Assembly (NCBI GenBank): GCA_964403545.1
Contig: CAYOGN010000237.1
Span: 1-33,318 of the forward strand
Direction: 5' to 3'
Length of the DNA: 33,318 bases
From: VYFG01 sp964403545
GTDB taxonomy: Bacteria > Pseudomonadota > Gammaproteobacteria > Arenicellales > Poriferihabitantaceae
Both the position numbers and the translations under genes were made by a program. The notes beneath the pieces were generated by a model, which ran no database searches, was not told where the DNA came from, and saw only the letters and a program-made list of their open reading frames with translations. Position 1 is the stretch's first letter. Every line of letters starts with the position of its first letter. Shown here one piece after another: positions 16,417 through 24,221 of this stretch.

Positions 16417-17654
16417 ACTTGTCCCGCTTTCTCCAACACTGCTCGTAGCAGAACATCGCCACCGGCAGTAATCCATTCTGGTTTGGCGTCTTCGATCTCA
16501 TTGTGGCTGATGCCATCGATACAAGGCACAAAAACCATGGATGTTGGTGCCACCTGGGCCAGATAACAGGCGTCATGTCCCGCGCCGGCAACGATCTCTC
16601 GCATGGAGTAACCGCTTTGCTCGGCACCTTGTCGAACTGCTTCGACACAGGATTGATCAAAAGTCACCGGGGCATAATAGAAAATTTGCTCGATTTCCAT
16701 CTCAAGGCCTATATCGGCTGCGATCTGTTTGATGCCTTCCTGTAAGGATGCATCCATCGAACTGAGAACATCATCCTCTGGATGGCGAATGTCGATGGTG
16801 ACAAAGACCCGCCCCGGGATAACATTGCGAGAATTCGGGTAGGATTCAATCATGCCGACGGTTGCGCAGGCAACGGGTGCATTGTCGAGACCGATCCGGT
16901 TGACCAACTCGATAACCCGGGCTGCTCCCAGTAAAGCGTCTTTACGTCGATCCATCGGTGTGGGGCCAGCATGAGACTCGACGCCGGTCAAAGTAAGTTC
17001 ATACCATCGCTGCCCCTGAGCATGGGTAACGACACCGATGGTTATTTCTTCTTCCTCCAGAATGGGGCCCTGCTCGATATGCACCTCAAAGAAGGCATGA
17101 ACTTCTTTACCAACATTTTCATTGCCTGCGTAACCAATCCGTTCGAGTTCTTCCCCCATGGTTTTACCGTCTTTATCGGCGCGAGTAAGTCCATATTCAA
17201 GGTCATAGACACCGGCAAAAACACCCGAGGCTACCATTGCTGGTGCAAAACGGGATCCTTCTTCATTGGTCCAGACCGTTGCTTCAACAGGCCGCTCGGT
17301 TTCAATTCCCAGGTCGTTTAGCGATCGGATAACCTCGAGGCCTGCGAGAACGCCGTATACGCCGTCGAACCGGCCACCGGTGGGTTGTGTGTCAATATGA
17401 CTGCCAGTCAAGACAGGCGCGAGGTCATTGTTTCTTCCGGCCCGGCGGGCAAACATATTACCCATTTTATCAACCGTAATGGTGCATCCCGCTTCTTCGC
17501 ACCATTGCGCATAAAGATCCCGGCTTTCCCTGTCAAGGTCGGTCAAGGCCAGACGGCAACATCCACCTTTGGGAGTTGCCCCAATTTTCGCCATCTCCAT
17601 CAGACTGTCCCAGAGGCGCTGGCCGTTAATTCTCAAACTATTCTCGTTCGTCAT
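16413..17654 (-). CDS. M20-family Zn-dependent N-carbamoyl-L-amino acid hydrolase / ureidopropionase type
   Basis: A 413-residue amidohydrolase of the hydantoinase/carbamoylase branch of peptidase family M20, which cleaves N-carbamoyl amino acids or allantoate to ammonia, CO2 and the amino acid. Metal ligands are visible at His86 (TGSHIDTQPTGGRFDG), Asp97 in the same block, Glu131/Glu132 (NEEGSRF), His192 (VHIEQGP) and a late His in AGAGHDACYLA. The GRFDGVYGVLAGLE block is diagnostic for this branch. ATG 17654 is preferred to 17672 because GGAG precedes it nine bases upstream. Substrate choice (carbamoyl amino acid, ureidopropionate or allantoate) is not decidable here. Confidence 0.9.
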   Translation of the reverse strand: MTNENSLRINGQRLWDSLMEMAKIGATPKGGCCRLALTDLDRESRDLYAQWCEEAGCTITVDKMGNMFARRAGRNNDLAPVLTGSHIDTQPTGGRFDGVYGVLAGLEVIRSLNDLGIETERPVEATVWTNEEGSRFAPAMVASGVFAGVYDLEYGLTRADKDGKTMGEELERIGYAGNENVGKEVHAFFEVHIEQGPILEEEEITIGVVTHAQGQRWYELTLTGVESHAGPTPMDRRKDALLGAARVIELVNRIGLDNAPVACATVGMIESYPNSRNVIPGRVFVTIDIRHPEDDVLSSMDASLQEGIKQIAADIGLEMEIEQIFYYAPVTFDQSCVEAVRQGAEQSGYSMREIVAGAGHDACYLAQVAPTSMVFVPCIDGISHNEIEDAKPEWITAGGDVLLRAVLEKAGQV

Positions 17655-17961
17655 GCAAGATATCTCCATCAATTGTATCTATCAATCGGGGTATTCTAAC
17701 CTACCGACTGGGGTTGTCGCTATTGCTCTGGATCACGTCAGAATATAGGGTGAATAGGCCCCCTTTTTATTGAAATCAGAGGGTTTCGATCAGGCGAAAA
17801 AATCCTACCACAACTGCTCGTCTTTGCCGGCCCTTTCGTTAGACATCTTCCCGGCTTATCCATTCCTCATGCGATTTTGTGCTTTTGGAGCAATCTTCTC
17901 CCTGTTGCACCCTGCAGTTTGCCGGAACATTGGGTATTTCCCACACACGGGATCAGTCATA
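17655..17961. other. Gene-free stretch upstream of the M20 hydrolase
   Basis: This stretch has no supportable gene. The part next to 17654 holds the ribosome site and presumably the promoter of the M20 gene. The part up to 17961 follows the transposase remnant on its strand and may be leftover insertion-sequence end DNA; no terminal repeats were found. Confidence 0.3.
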
Positions 17962-18285
17962 TTAATCAACTTGTGACGGCGCGGGATTATCGGGTAACCG
18001 TCCCTGTTCGGGTGTGGATTTTTCTATATGCCTCAGTATCTTTTTGATCACTACAGTAGCTTCATTGCAGGAAATAACTTGCAGGGAAGCACTAGTGCCG
18101 TAAGCGCAGGATACGCAAGGATCGATGAAGTGGGTTGTACCATCACTTAAGCCTGGTTGATTTGCAAACCGCCAACCTCTTTTCGACACAAGTAACAGGT
18201 CTTTTCGGTAACTCCCGGCTTTTACAGACGTGCCCGGTGGTTTTACCTTTTCCGGTCTCGATTTCTGCGAGACACAGCAGCTCAA
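17962..18285 (-). pseudogene. Degenerate IS91-like transposase C-terminal remnant
   Basis: The final 55 residues of this 107-codon frame read PCVSCAYGTSASLQVISC, then a helix with VIKKILRHIEK, then a proline-rich tail (TPEQGRLPDNPAP). This is the C-terminal pattern of IS91/ISCR transposases: a C-x-x-C ribbon, a strand such as LKVIxxIEDPxVIKKILxHL, and a tail ending near RAPP. The upstream residues (MSCCVSQKS to about residue 50) do not resemble the catalytic HUH domain, which is absent. The intact enzyme would be 300-500 residues. It is therefore a dead remnant; the family call rests on the tail only. Confidence 0.5.
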
Positions 18286-18354
18286 TGATCTCTTCGGAGC
18301 TATGACGAATTGTGGTTGAGATAATCTTTTGACACGAAATGAAAATAGCCCAAT

Positions 18355-19311
18355 TCAGGCACGCTTGACGATAACTTCAGCACCGGTTGCTTCCGGCTCA
18401 GTATCTGTGAGGTGCTCCGGAAAGCCCTCAGCCCGGAGCGCTACGCCACAATCATCTTCCAGTCGCTTCACCACCATGGATGACCATACTCTTGGACCAT
18501 ATCGCTTGAGACCATCTTTCATTATTTGCACGCAAAGAGGGGACAGCTCAAGGGGAATCCCGTGCTTCTTGCCCAAATCATCAAACAGGGTTAAATCCTT
18601 GACCTCGTGATCCATCGTAAAATTAATATTGTAACTGCCATTCAGAATTAACTGGCCTTCGGTCTCATGGACAAAAGAATTACCCGATGAAATCCTGATC
18701 GCCTCATAAGCCACCGCCAGATCGATTCCTGCTTTTTTAGCGACCATGAACGCCTCACCGGTGGAAATAAGCTGCACCCCTGCAAGATAATTTGTCGCGA
18801 CTTTCAGAATCGATGCGGTACCGAGTTCTCCGGTATGCAATACGTTTCTGCCGATAACGGTTAGCAGCGGTAATACTTTTTCAAAGGCATCTCTCTCACC
18901 TCCTGCAAAAATCGCGATATTTCCGGTCGCGGCCCGGTGGCAGCCGCCGGAAACCGGACAGTCTACGGGAATCGCGCCCCGGGCCTCGACCAGCTTTCCT
19001 AACCGGCGAACTTCATCGGCATCGCTAGAACTCATTTCAAGCCATATCTTGCCTTCGGACAGACCTTGTAAAACACCCTCTGGCTCCTCCATCACCACGG
19101 CAGACACCGCCGGCGACGGCAAACAGGTAATGACCACATCAGCCTGTTCTGCCAGCGTCCGGCCAATGGCACACTCGGTTGCTCCCTGGGAAATCAGGGG
19201 TTGCGCCTGGGCGGTGTCGACGTCTTTAACAATTACCGCATATCCGTTTCTCAACAAACTACCTGCCAGTTTCCCCCCGACATTGCCGAGCCCAATAAAA
19301 CCTATGATCAT
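18355..19311 (-). CDS. NAD(P)-dependent beta-hydroxyacid dehydrogenase (3-hydroxyisobutyrate dehydrogenase family)
   Basis: A 318-residue oxidoreductase that interconverts a beta-hydroxy acid and its semialdehyde or keto form. The N-terminal Rossmann motif is GFIGLGNVGGKLA (4-16), the substrate-binding loop is VDCPVSGGCHRAATGN, and the catalytic Lys lies in ILKVATNYLAG (the K-x-x-x-N pattern). The all-helical C-terminal domain is complete, and the sequence continues with an extra roughly 25 residues (PEHLTDTEPEATGAEV). It is isolated: an IS remnant lies downstream and a gene remnant upstream. A second paralogue is at 24610. Substrate unknown. Confidence 0.87.
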   Translation of the reverse strand: MIIGFIGLGNVGGKLAGSLLRNGYAVIVKDVDTAQAQPLISQGATECAIGRTLAEQADVVITCLPSPAVSAVVMEEPEGVLQGLSEGKIWLEMSSSDADEVRRLGKLVEARGAIPVDCPVSGGCHRAATGNIAIFAGGERDAFEKVLPLLTVIGRNVLHTGELGTASILKVATNYLAGVQLISTGEAFMVAKKAGIDLAVAYEAIRISSGNSFVHETEGQLILNGSYNINFTMDHEVKDLTLFDDLGKKHGIPLELSPLCVQIMKDGLKRYGPRVWSSMVVKRLEDDCGVALRAEGFPEHLTDTEPEATGAEVIVKRA

Positions 19312-19399
19312 TGCAGTTACCGTTATTTCAGTTAGTGTGGGTGCGAATAATATCCATGACCATGGCTTCGATCAATCAATTAATCTCTGGTGTCGATAA

Positions 19400-19636
19400 T
19401 TTCATCCAGGGCCTGCAACCCACTATCCGCAGGACAACTTCCCTGATACTGTTGCGGTAAAATTTCAGATACGAAAAACGGTCGGCCGGGGTACTGCTAA
19501 TTATGCGGATAGAGTGATGATTCCCACCGAACCACGACGGGGGTTTGCCATGCTGTCAATGGCCAAACTGGAATGCGTGATGGGGCAACTTGACTGCGCC
19601 AGCGTTGCCGAGATTGCGGATCGACTGACGGCTTAG
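19400..19636 (+). pseudogene. 3' remnant of an unidentified gene
   Basis: The reading frame is open from 19400 (after a stop at 19397-19399) to TAG at 19634-19636, without a start codon near its beginning; the first ATG is at 19517. The 3' part (RRGFAMLSMAKLE, then MGQLDCASVAEIADRLTA) has the rhythm of the last helix of FMN-dependent alpha-hydroxyacid oxidases (LLRxELxxxMxxLGCxSVAEL), but the glycine-rich FMN segment before it is not recognisable. It is most likely the tail of a gene whose body was deleted. Identity is tentative. Confidence 0.3.
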
Positions 19637-19666
19637 GAATACCAACTCATGCATAAGGACTAACAG

Positions 19667-20407
19667 ATAGAAAGCTGGATCATCGTTGCAACCCTGGCGT
19701 TTCTTGCGGCCGGAATAATTAAAGGCACCCTCGGGGTCGGCTTGCCTATTGCTGCGGTCGGCCTCATGACCCAGTTTATCGACCCCCGGCAGGCGATTTC
19801 TCTAATGGTTTTCCCCATTATGTTCTCAAATTTGTGGCAGATTGTTCGTGCCGGAAACGCCATCAATACGATAGTGAAATACTGGGTGTGTGCGGTGGTA
19901 TTGACTATATCCCTGATGGTCACCACGTTTTACACCGTCCGGGTTGCAGCGGATTTTCTGGTCGCTTTTGTCGGCGTGGTCATCATCCTGTTTTCGCTCT
20001 TGAACTTGATGTCTACACCGCCATCCATACCGGAAAAATTTATCCGGTCCGGTCAGTTTATTACCGGTCTGGTAGCCGGCATTATGGGCGGGTTTACCGC
20101 AATCTGGTCACCACCCATCGCCGCTTACCTGATCGCCAGGCATGTGGATAAAGATGAATTTGTCCGCGCCACCGGTTTCCTGTTCCTGGTGGGCAGCGTA
20201 CCTTTGTGCATCGGATTCTGGCAGAATGGGTTGATGACAGGACCGGTTGCACTGATTTCGGCGGGCATGATCATACCGACCCTGGCCGGATTTTCCGTCG
20301 GTGAAATCATTCGAAGAAAATTGCGACCGGACCGATTCAAGACCCTGGTGCTGATATTCTTTCTGTTGATCGGCCTTAATCTGATTCGTAAAGCATTGAC
20401 GGGTTAA
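19667..20407 (+). CDS. TauE/SafE (TSUP) family membrane transporter with abnormal start
   Basis: A transporter of the sulfite/organic-anion TSUP family with about seven helices. The first helix and family motif (IIVATLAFLAAGIIKGTLGVG, in two parts) lie before any ordinary start codon. The frame is ATG CAT AAG GAC TAA at 19649-19663, then CAG ATA GAA. So either a four-codon leader ends in a stop and translation starts at ATA 19667, seven bases after AAGGA (19655-19659), or an original CAA-like codon 5 mutated to TAA. The first normal alternative is TTG 19742, which removes helix 1 and the glycine motif. Downstream sequence (ITGLVAGIMGGFTAIWSPP) is intact to the end. The gene may be newly inactivated or weakly translated. 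Confidence 0.75.
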   Translation: MESWIIVATLAFLAAGIIKGTLGVGLPIAAVGLMTQFIDPRQAISLMVFPIMFSNLWQIVRAGNAINTIVKYWVCAVVLTISLMVTTFYTVRVAADFLVAFVGVVIILFSLLNLMSTPPSIPEKFIRSGQFITGLVAGIMGGFTAIWSPPIAAYLIARHVDKDEFVRATGFLFLVGSVPLCIGFWQNGLMTGPVALISAGMIIPTLAGFSVGEIIRRKLRPDRFKTLVLIFFLLIGLNLIRKALTG

Positions 20408-20600
20408 GCGGGTACCTGGCTAATTCGAGGAATATCGATTCCCTCTGTCGCAATCCGCAGCAGATAATTATGACCAGCTTCCCGCACTTGCCAAGGGTCT
20501 GGTGAGCAATAAAAATCAGGCGCATGCTGGTTGGAATTACAAGCGGCCGATCACTATTGTAGCCTGAAGGTACTCACAACAGGCGCAGGGCACTTAAACT

Positions 20601-20628
20601 TTACCCCGCCCGGCCCCACCCGGGGTAA
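20601..20628. promoter_or_regulatory. 8-bp inverted repeat in the leader of the cyclase gene
   Basis: TTACCCCG (20601-20608) pairs with CGGGGTAA (20621-20628) across a 12-base C-rich loop, 43 bases before the cyclase ATG. It could form a stable RNA hairpin or act as a DNA operator. No U-run follows, so it is not a simple terminator. The 264-base spacer (20408-20671) shows no gene otherwise. Confidence 0.4.
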
Positions 20629-20671
20629 GCTTAGAGCCACCCGCTTTACCAACAACTCAAACAGGAGACCT

Positions 20672-22267
20672 ATGTCCATGACCATCAACACGCCGACGAC
20701 CCAACCGCCTCAAGCGCGGCAGGATATCGGAATGTCCACCTATCCAGGCCGTGTGCGGGCGCAGTTCAATGGCATCACGATTGCCGACAGTCAGCAGGTC
20801 ATTCAACTTAACGAGGGTCACCTGGATCCGGTATTCTATTTCCCCCGCGACGACGTGCGCATTGATTTACTCGAGGGCACTGATCATCACAGTTATTGCC
20901 CATTTCGTGGTGAAGCCAGTTATTGGAGTCTTAAGGCGGGTGGTAAGACAGGCCAGAACATCGCCTGGAGCTATCAACGGCCCTTTGAAGAGGCGCGTGA
21001 GATCAGCGGCCACATGGCATTTTACAGAGACCGTATTCAGTTGCAGTTCGACACTGAGGAGCTTGCTGCAAACACTGCACAACCGGACACTGCCGGCCGA
21101 GTGAATCCACTCGTAGACTGGCTGTTGGACGAAGCGGCTGGTGCCGTGACCACCCGAGGCCTGATTGAACGTTTTACCCGGGCCATGGTAAAGGCCGGAA
21201 TTCCCATCTCGCGTTTCTGGCTGAGCTTGCGAACTTTGCATCCCCAATTATATTCAACCGCCTGGGTCTGGGAGCAGGGCAAGAGCGATTTGGCTGAATA
21301 CAATACACGCCATGAAACCCTCAGTTCTGATGCATTTCGCAACAGTCCCATCGTCCCGATACTTGAAGGAGCGGGTGGTGTTCGGCGAAGACTGGACATC
21401 GAAAACCCACAACTCGACTACCCCATTGTCAGGGACTTACACGCCGACGGGGCGAGTGATTACGTGGCCATGCCATTTTTGTTCTCCGATGGCCAGATCA
21501 ATGCCCTGTCGCTGACCACAAAAATTCCCGGAGGCTTTAGCTCTGATCACCTGTCCTGCATCTATGAAATCCTGCCATTGTTCAGTCGTTTGCTGGAAGT
21601 GCATGCCGCGCGAACCAATTCCATAGTTCTGTTGGAAACCTATCTGGGCAAACAAACCGGACGCCAGGTGCTGGATGGACAGATCCGACGCGGCGACGGC
21701 AAGAATATTCATGCCGTCATCTGGTACTGTGATATGCGTGGCTCCACTGCACTCGCCGAAACCTTGCCCCGGGAGGAATTCCTGACTTTGCTGAATGGAT
21801 ACTTCGATTGTCTCGCGGGCCCTGTATTGCAGCATGGCGGCGAGGTACTGCGTTTCATCGGCGATGCCGCACTTGCTATCTTTCCCATTCATGGGCAACA
21901 GGCGGATGCCACGGCGAAGGCTTGCGTCAGCGCCCTGATCGCGGCCCAGGATGCCCGTAAGAATATTGCTGAGAACAACATAGAGCGCGAACGTCAAGGC
22001 CTGAACGCGATTGATTACGGCATCGGCCTGCATGTGGGTGAGGTCACCTACGGCAATATCGGGACCGGCAATCGCCTCGAGTTCACTGTCATTGGTGCTG
22101 CAGCGAACGAGGCGGCACGCATCGAAAGCCTGTGTAAAACTCTCGAGCGGAAAATCCTGATCTCCGAGGAATTTTCCCGCCACACACGAGAACCCCTGAT
22201 CAGCATGGGGCATCACACCTTACGCGGCGTTGGCAAAGCGCCGGAAATTTTCGCCCTGACCGATTAA
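20672..22267 (+). CDS. DUF427-class III adenylate/guanylate cyclase fusion
   Basis: A 531-residue cytosolic protein with two recognisable parts. Residues about 25-128 are a DUF427 domain: RVRAQFNGITIADS, YFPRDDVRIDLLE, SYCPFRGEASYWSL, IAWSYQRP and GHMAFYRDR. Residues about 345-525 are a class III nucleotide cyclase catalytic domain with metal Asp354 (WYCDMRGSTALAE) and Asp398 (FIGDAALAIF), and transition-state Asn479 and Arg483 (ANEAARIE). The purine-selecting Asp position reads Ala476 (VIGAAANEA), as in some rhizobial-type cyclases. The middle 150-340 region is an unassigned regulatory or dimerising domain. ATG 20672 is chosen for its GGAG site. It should make cAMP (or cGMP) in response to an unknown cue sensed by the N-terminal half. 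Confidence 0.88.
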   Translation: MSMTINTPTTQPPQARQDIGMSTYPGRVRAQFNGITIADSQQVIQLNEGHLDPVFYFPRDDVRIDLLEGTDHHSYCPFRGEASYWSLKAGGKTGQNIAWSYQRPFEEAREISGHMAFYRDRIQLQFDTEELAANTAQPDTAGRVNPLVDWLLDEAAGAVTTRGLIERFTRAMVKAGIPISRFWLSLRTLHPQLYSTAWVWEQGKSDLAEYNTRHETLSSDAFRNSPIVPILEGAGGVRRRLDIENPQLDYPIVRDLHADGASDYVAMPFLFSDGQINALSLTTKIPGGFSSDHLSCIYEILPLFSRLLEVHAARTNSIVLLETYLGKQTGRQVLDGQIRRGDGKNIHAVIWYCDMRGSTALAETLPREEFLTLLNGYFDCLAGPVLQHGGEVLRFIGDAALAIFPIHGQQADATAKACVSALIAAQDARKNIAENNIERERQGLNAIDYGIGLHVGEVTYGNIGTGNRLEFTVIGAAANEAARIESLCKTLERKILISEEFSRHTREPLISMGHHTLRGVGKAPEIFALTD

Positions 22268-22301
22268 GCTGACCGATCAGATCGGCCGATTAACGGGGCA
22301 G

Positions 22302-22892
22302 CTAAATGATATATCTGAAGGTGAGGTTGATCCTCGTTTCGCAGTGGCGCCTGGTTTTGGCGAGACGATGCCGCCAGTGATGCTGGGTGGCACCGGCCAT
22401 TAACAAGTAACTTCCATGGGTCAGATCAATAGAATGCCTGAGGTGTTTAACCGTCTTGTGCTGGAGACTGAAGCGGCGGGTTGCGCCAAGACTCAAGGAT
22501 CCAATCACTGGATTTGAGCCCAGGGTTTTTTCGTCGTCACTGTGCCAGCCCATGGCATCGTTTCCATCGCGGTACAGATTCAGCAAAACACTGTTGAATC
22601 GATCCCCGGTCAGTGTTTCCAGTTGTTTGCGAGTAGCGCTAAGGCCAGGCGTCCATGGCAACGGGTCCATCTTAATCCCAGAATACGCATAGCGTTTGTC
22701 CGTATCCCCGTACCAGGCCGTCAGTCGTGGTAGCTTCGCAATGCGGCCATAGAGTCGAATTTGATCCTGACGCCAATCAATTTCCGACTCAAGCTGATGC
22801 ATCAGCGCATCCGCCCGCGCCAAATTGTACAGCTGTGGGTAGAGTAAGATATCGGCATCGAGAAGTTGGATTGTAATAGGGCTCGTGACCAT
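22302..22892 (-). CDS. alkB: AlkB-family 2-oxoglutarate/Fe(II) DNA dealkylase
   Basis: Oxidative repair enzyme that removes methyl groups from 1-methyladenine and 3-methylcytosine. The 196 residues hold the Fe-binding His117-x-Asp119 (MGWHSDDE) with the second His at about 175 (HHWRHRL), and the 2-oxoglutarate pair Arg187 and Arg193 in RINLTFRYI. The nucleotide-flip block LPRLTAWYGD and PLPWTP match the short AlkB/ALKBH2-3 type, so the catalytic set is complete. It is convergent with the cyclase gene, with a 34-base gap containing an interrupted palindrome (CCGATC-A-GATCGG, 22273-22285). Confidence 0.92.
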   Translation of the reverse strand: MVTSPITIQLLDADILLYPQLYNLARADALMHQLESEIDWRQDQIRLYGRIAKLPRLTAWYGDTDKRYAYSGIKMDPLPWTPGLSATRKQLETLTGDRFNSVLLNLYRDGNDAMGWHSDDEKTLGSNPVIGSLSLGATRRFSLQHKTVKHLRHSIDLTHGSYLLMAGATQHHWRHRLAKTRRHCETRINLTFRYII

Positions 22893-22965
22893 AAAAGAGA
22901 CAAATTCGAAGTCATGTGGGCGCTTTACCTACCTGCAAACAGGGTCCTCCACACCCATGTATCTT

Positions 22966-23934
22966 CTATGTTGTGGGTGTGACTGATTTTGCGCCATTTT
23001 TGATTGCCAGTAAGCACAGAAATTCGTGAGCGAGGGCAGCTCCCGCAAGAGCAGTTATCTGCGATATATCGTAGGCGGGTGCAACCTCCATAATATCCAT
23101 GGCAATCAAATCCAGATCCCCCAGTGCACGCATGATAGATAGTGCCTGGGCCATGGATAGTCCTCCCACCACCGGCGTGCCCGTTCCCGGGGCAACCGAA
23201 GGATCCAGGCAGTCAATATCAAAGGTTATATAAACCTTGTTATTACCAACAATTCTCTTGATCTCGGAAATAGTTTTCTTGATGCCTTGTTCGTGGACAA
23301 AGGGCGCATCGAGCACGTTATAGCCGAATGACTTTTCGTTAAATGACCTGATTCCCACTTGCACCGATTGAGATGGAATGACGATTCCCTCCTCTGCCGC
23401 CCTGGCAAACATGGATCCATGATCTCTTCGTTCGCCATCATCAAACCAGGTGTCGAGATGGGCGTCAAAATGGATCATCGACAGAGGACCGTATTTCCTC
23501 GCGTGGGCAACAAGCAGCGGATAGGTTACATAATGATCTCCGCCAAGGGTCAGCATTTTGGCCTGGCTTGCAAGAATCCTGTCAGCGTGTGCTTCGACTC
23601 GTTCTGTAATTTTTTCGGGGTACCCATGGTCAATAAAGCAGTCACCGTAATCTACAATTGCCAGTTCTTCAAACAGGTCAAAGCCATAGGGAAATACACG
23701 CAGATCAGCCAATTGCAGGGATGCCTCACGAATAGCGCGGGGCCCCAGTCGGGTGCCGGGGCGATTTGTTGTCGCACAGTCGAACGGGATACCCGATACC
23801 ACGACATCGGCATTTTCAATGTTCCTGGTGTATTTTCGCCGAAGAAAAGATAAGGGACCGGAATAGGTCGAATCACGACCCGACCCCATCAGGCCCTCAC
23901 GACTGGTGTCATTGTCAAAATACCATTTGCTCAT
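22966..23934 (-). CDS. Agmatinase/ureohydrolase family enzyme
   Basis: Mn-dependent ureohydrolase (322 residues from ATG 23934, ribosome site GGAG upstream) that releases urea from a guanidino compound such as agmatine, guanidinobutyrate or guanidinopropionate. All binuclear metal ligands are present: His134 (LGGDHY), Asp157, His159 and Asp161 (HFDAHLDTW), and Asp239 and Asp241 (TFDIDCLDPSVAPGTGTP). The GTG substrate loop and MDIMEVAP block favour the agmatinase/guanidinobutyrase branch over arginase. An N-terminal stump of agmatine deiminase lies immediately upstream on the same strand, so agmatine-like chemistry is favoured by context. The longer start at 23985 would overlap that stump and lacks a ribosome site. 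Confidence 0.9.
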   Translation of the reverse strand: MSKWYFDNDTSREGLMGSGRDSTYSGPLSFLRRKYTRNIENADVVVSGIPFDCATTNRPGTRLGPRAIREASLQLADLRVFPYGFDLFEELAIVDYGDCFIDHGYPEKITERVEAHADRILASQAKMLTLGGDHYVTYPLLVAHARKYGPLSMIHFDAHLDTWFDDGERRDHGSMFARAAEEGIVIPSQSVQVGIRSFNEKSFGYNVLDAPFVHEQGIKKTISEIKRIVGNNKVYITFDIDCLDPSVAPGTGTPVVGGLSMAQALSIMRALGDLDLIAMDIMEVAPAYDISQITALAGAALAHEFLCLLAIKNGAKSVTPTT

Positions 23935-23981
23935 TTCTAATTCTCCAGTGAAAGTATAAACACAATGTTCCCGCCCGCGCC

Positions 23982-24221
23982 TCACAACATAGTATATCTT
24001 TTTGCCTCAACCTCGTCCGCCACATTGACGGCCATTGTCAGTGGCTCGAATTCCCGGATCGCGTGCGCTACAGAAATGTAGTCTTTTTTTGTTGCCTCCA
24101 TATCTGGCCATACTTCAGCCCGGCTCGGCCACATAATCCAGGTGCGTTCGAGCAATGACCATTCGGCAGGCATTCCAAAACCATCCTGTTTTGGTGTATT
24201 GGTGATTTTTCGACCAGGCAT
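23982..24221 (-). pseudogene. aguA: N-terminal stump of agmatine deiminase
   Basis: Seventy-nine codons match the start of peptidyl-arginine-deiminase-type agmatine deiminase: TPKQDGFGMPAEW, ERTWIMWPSRAEVWP, then an Ala-Ile-Arg-Glu-Phe-Glu-Pro helix followed by LTMAVNVADEVEAKR. Intact AguA has about 350 residues with a catalytic Cys near its end; here the frame stops after YTML, 47 bases before the agmatinase ATG. About three quarters of the protein is missing with no recognisable continuation in other frames, so this is a deletion remnant. The deletion brought the agmatinase gene next to the old aguA promoter. Confidence 0.78.

Noticed and set aside
10406..17654. Hydantoin utilisation operon
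   Set aside because: Racemase-, carbamoylase- and nitrilase-type genes are present, but no hydantoinase is found and the genes lie on opposite strands.
17770..17976. 68-codon plus-strand frame next to the transposase remnant
   Set aside because: No motif, no ribosome site and low-complexity hydrophobic composition; likely chance.
21437..22216. 259-codon frame antisense to the cyclase catalytic domain
   Set aside because: Shadow of a domain with intact catalytic residues on the other strand.
22273..22290. CCGATC-A-GATCGG palindrome between cyclase and alkB as a terminator
   Set aside because: A one-base centre cannot form a good hairpin loop and there is no T-run; probably incidental to GATC-rich sequence.
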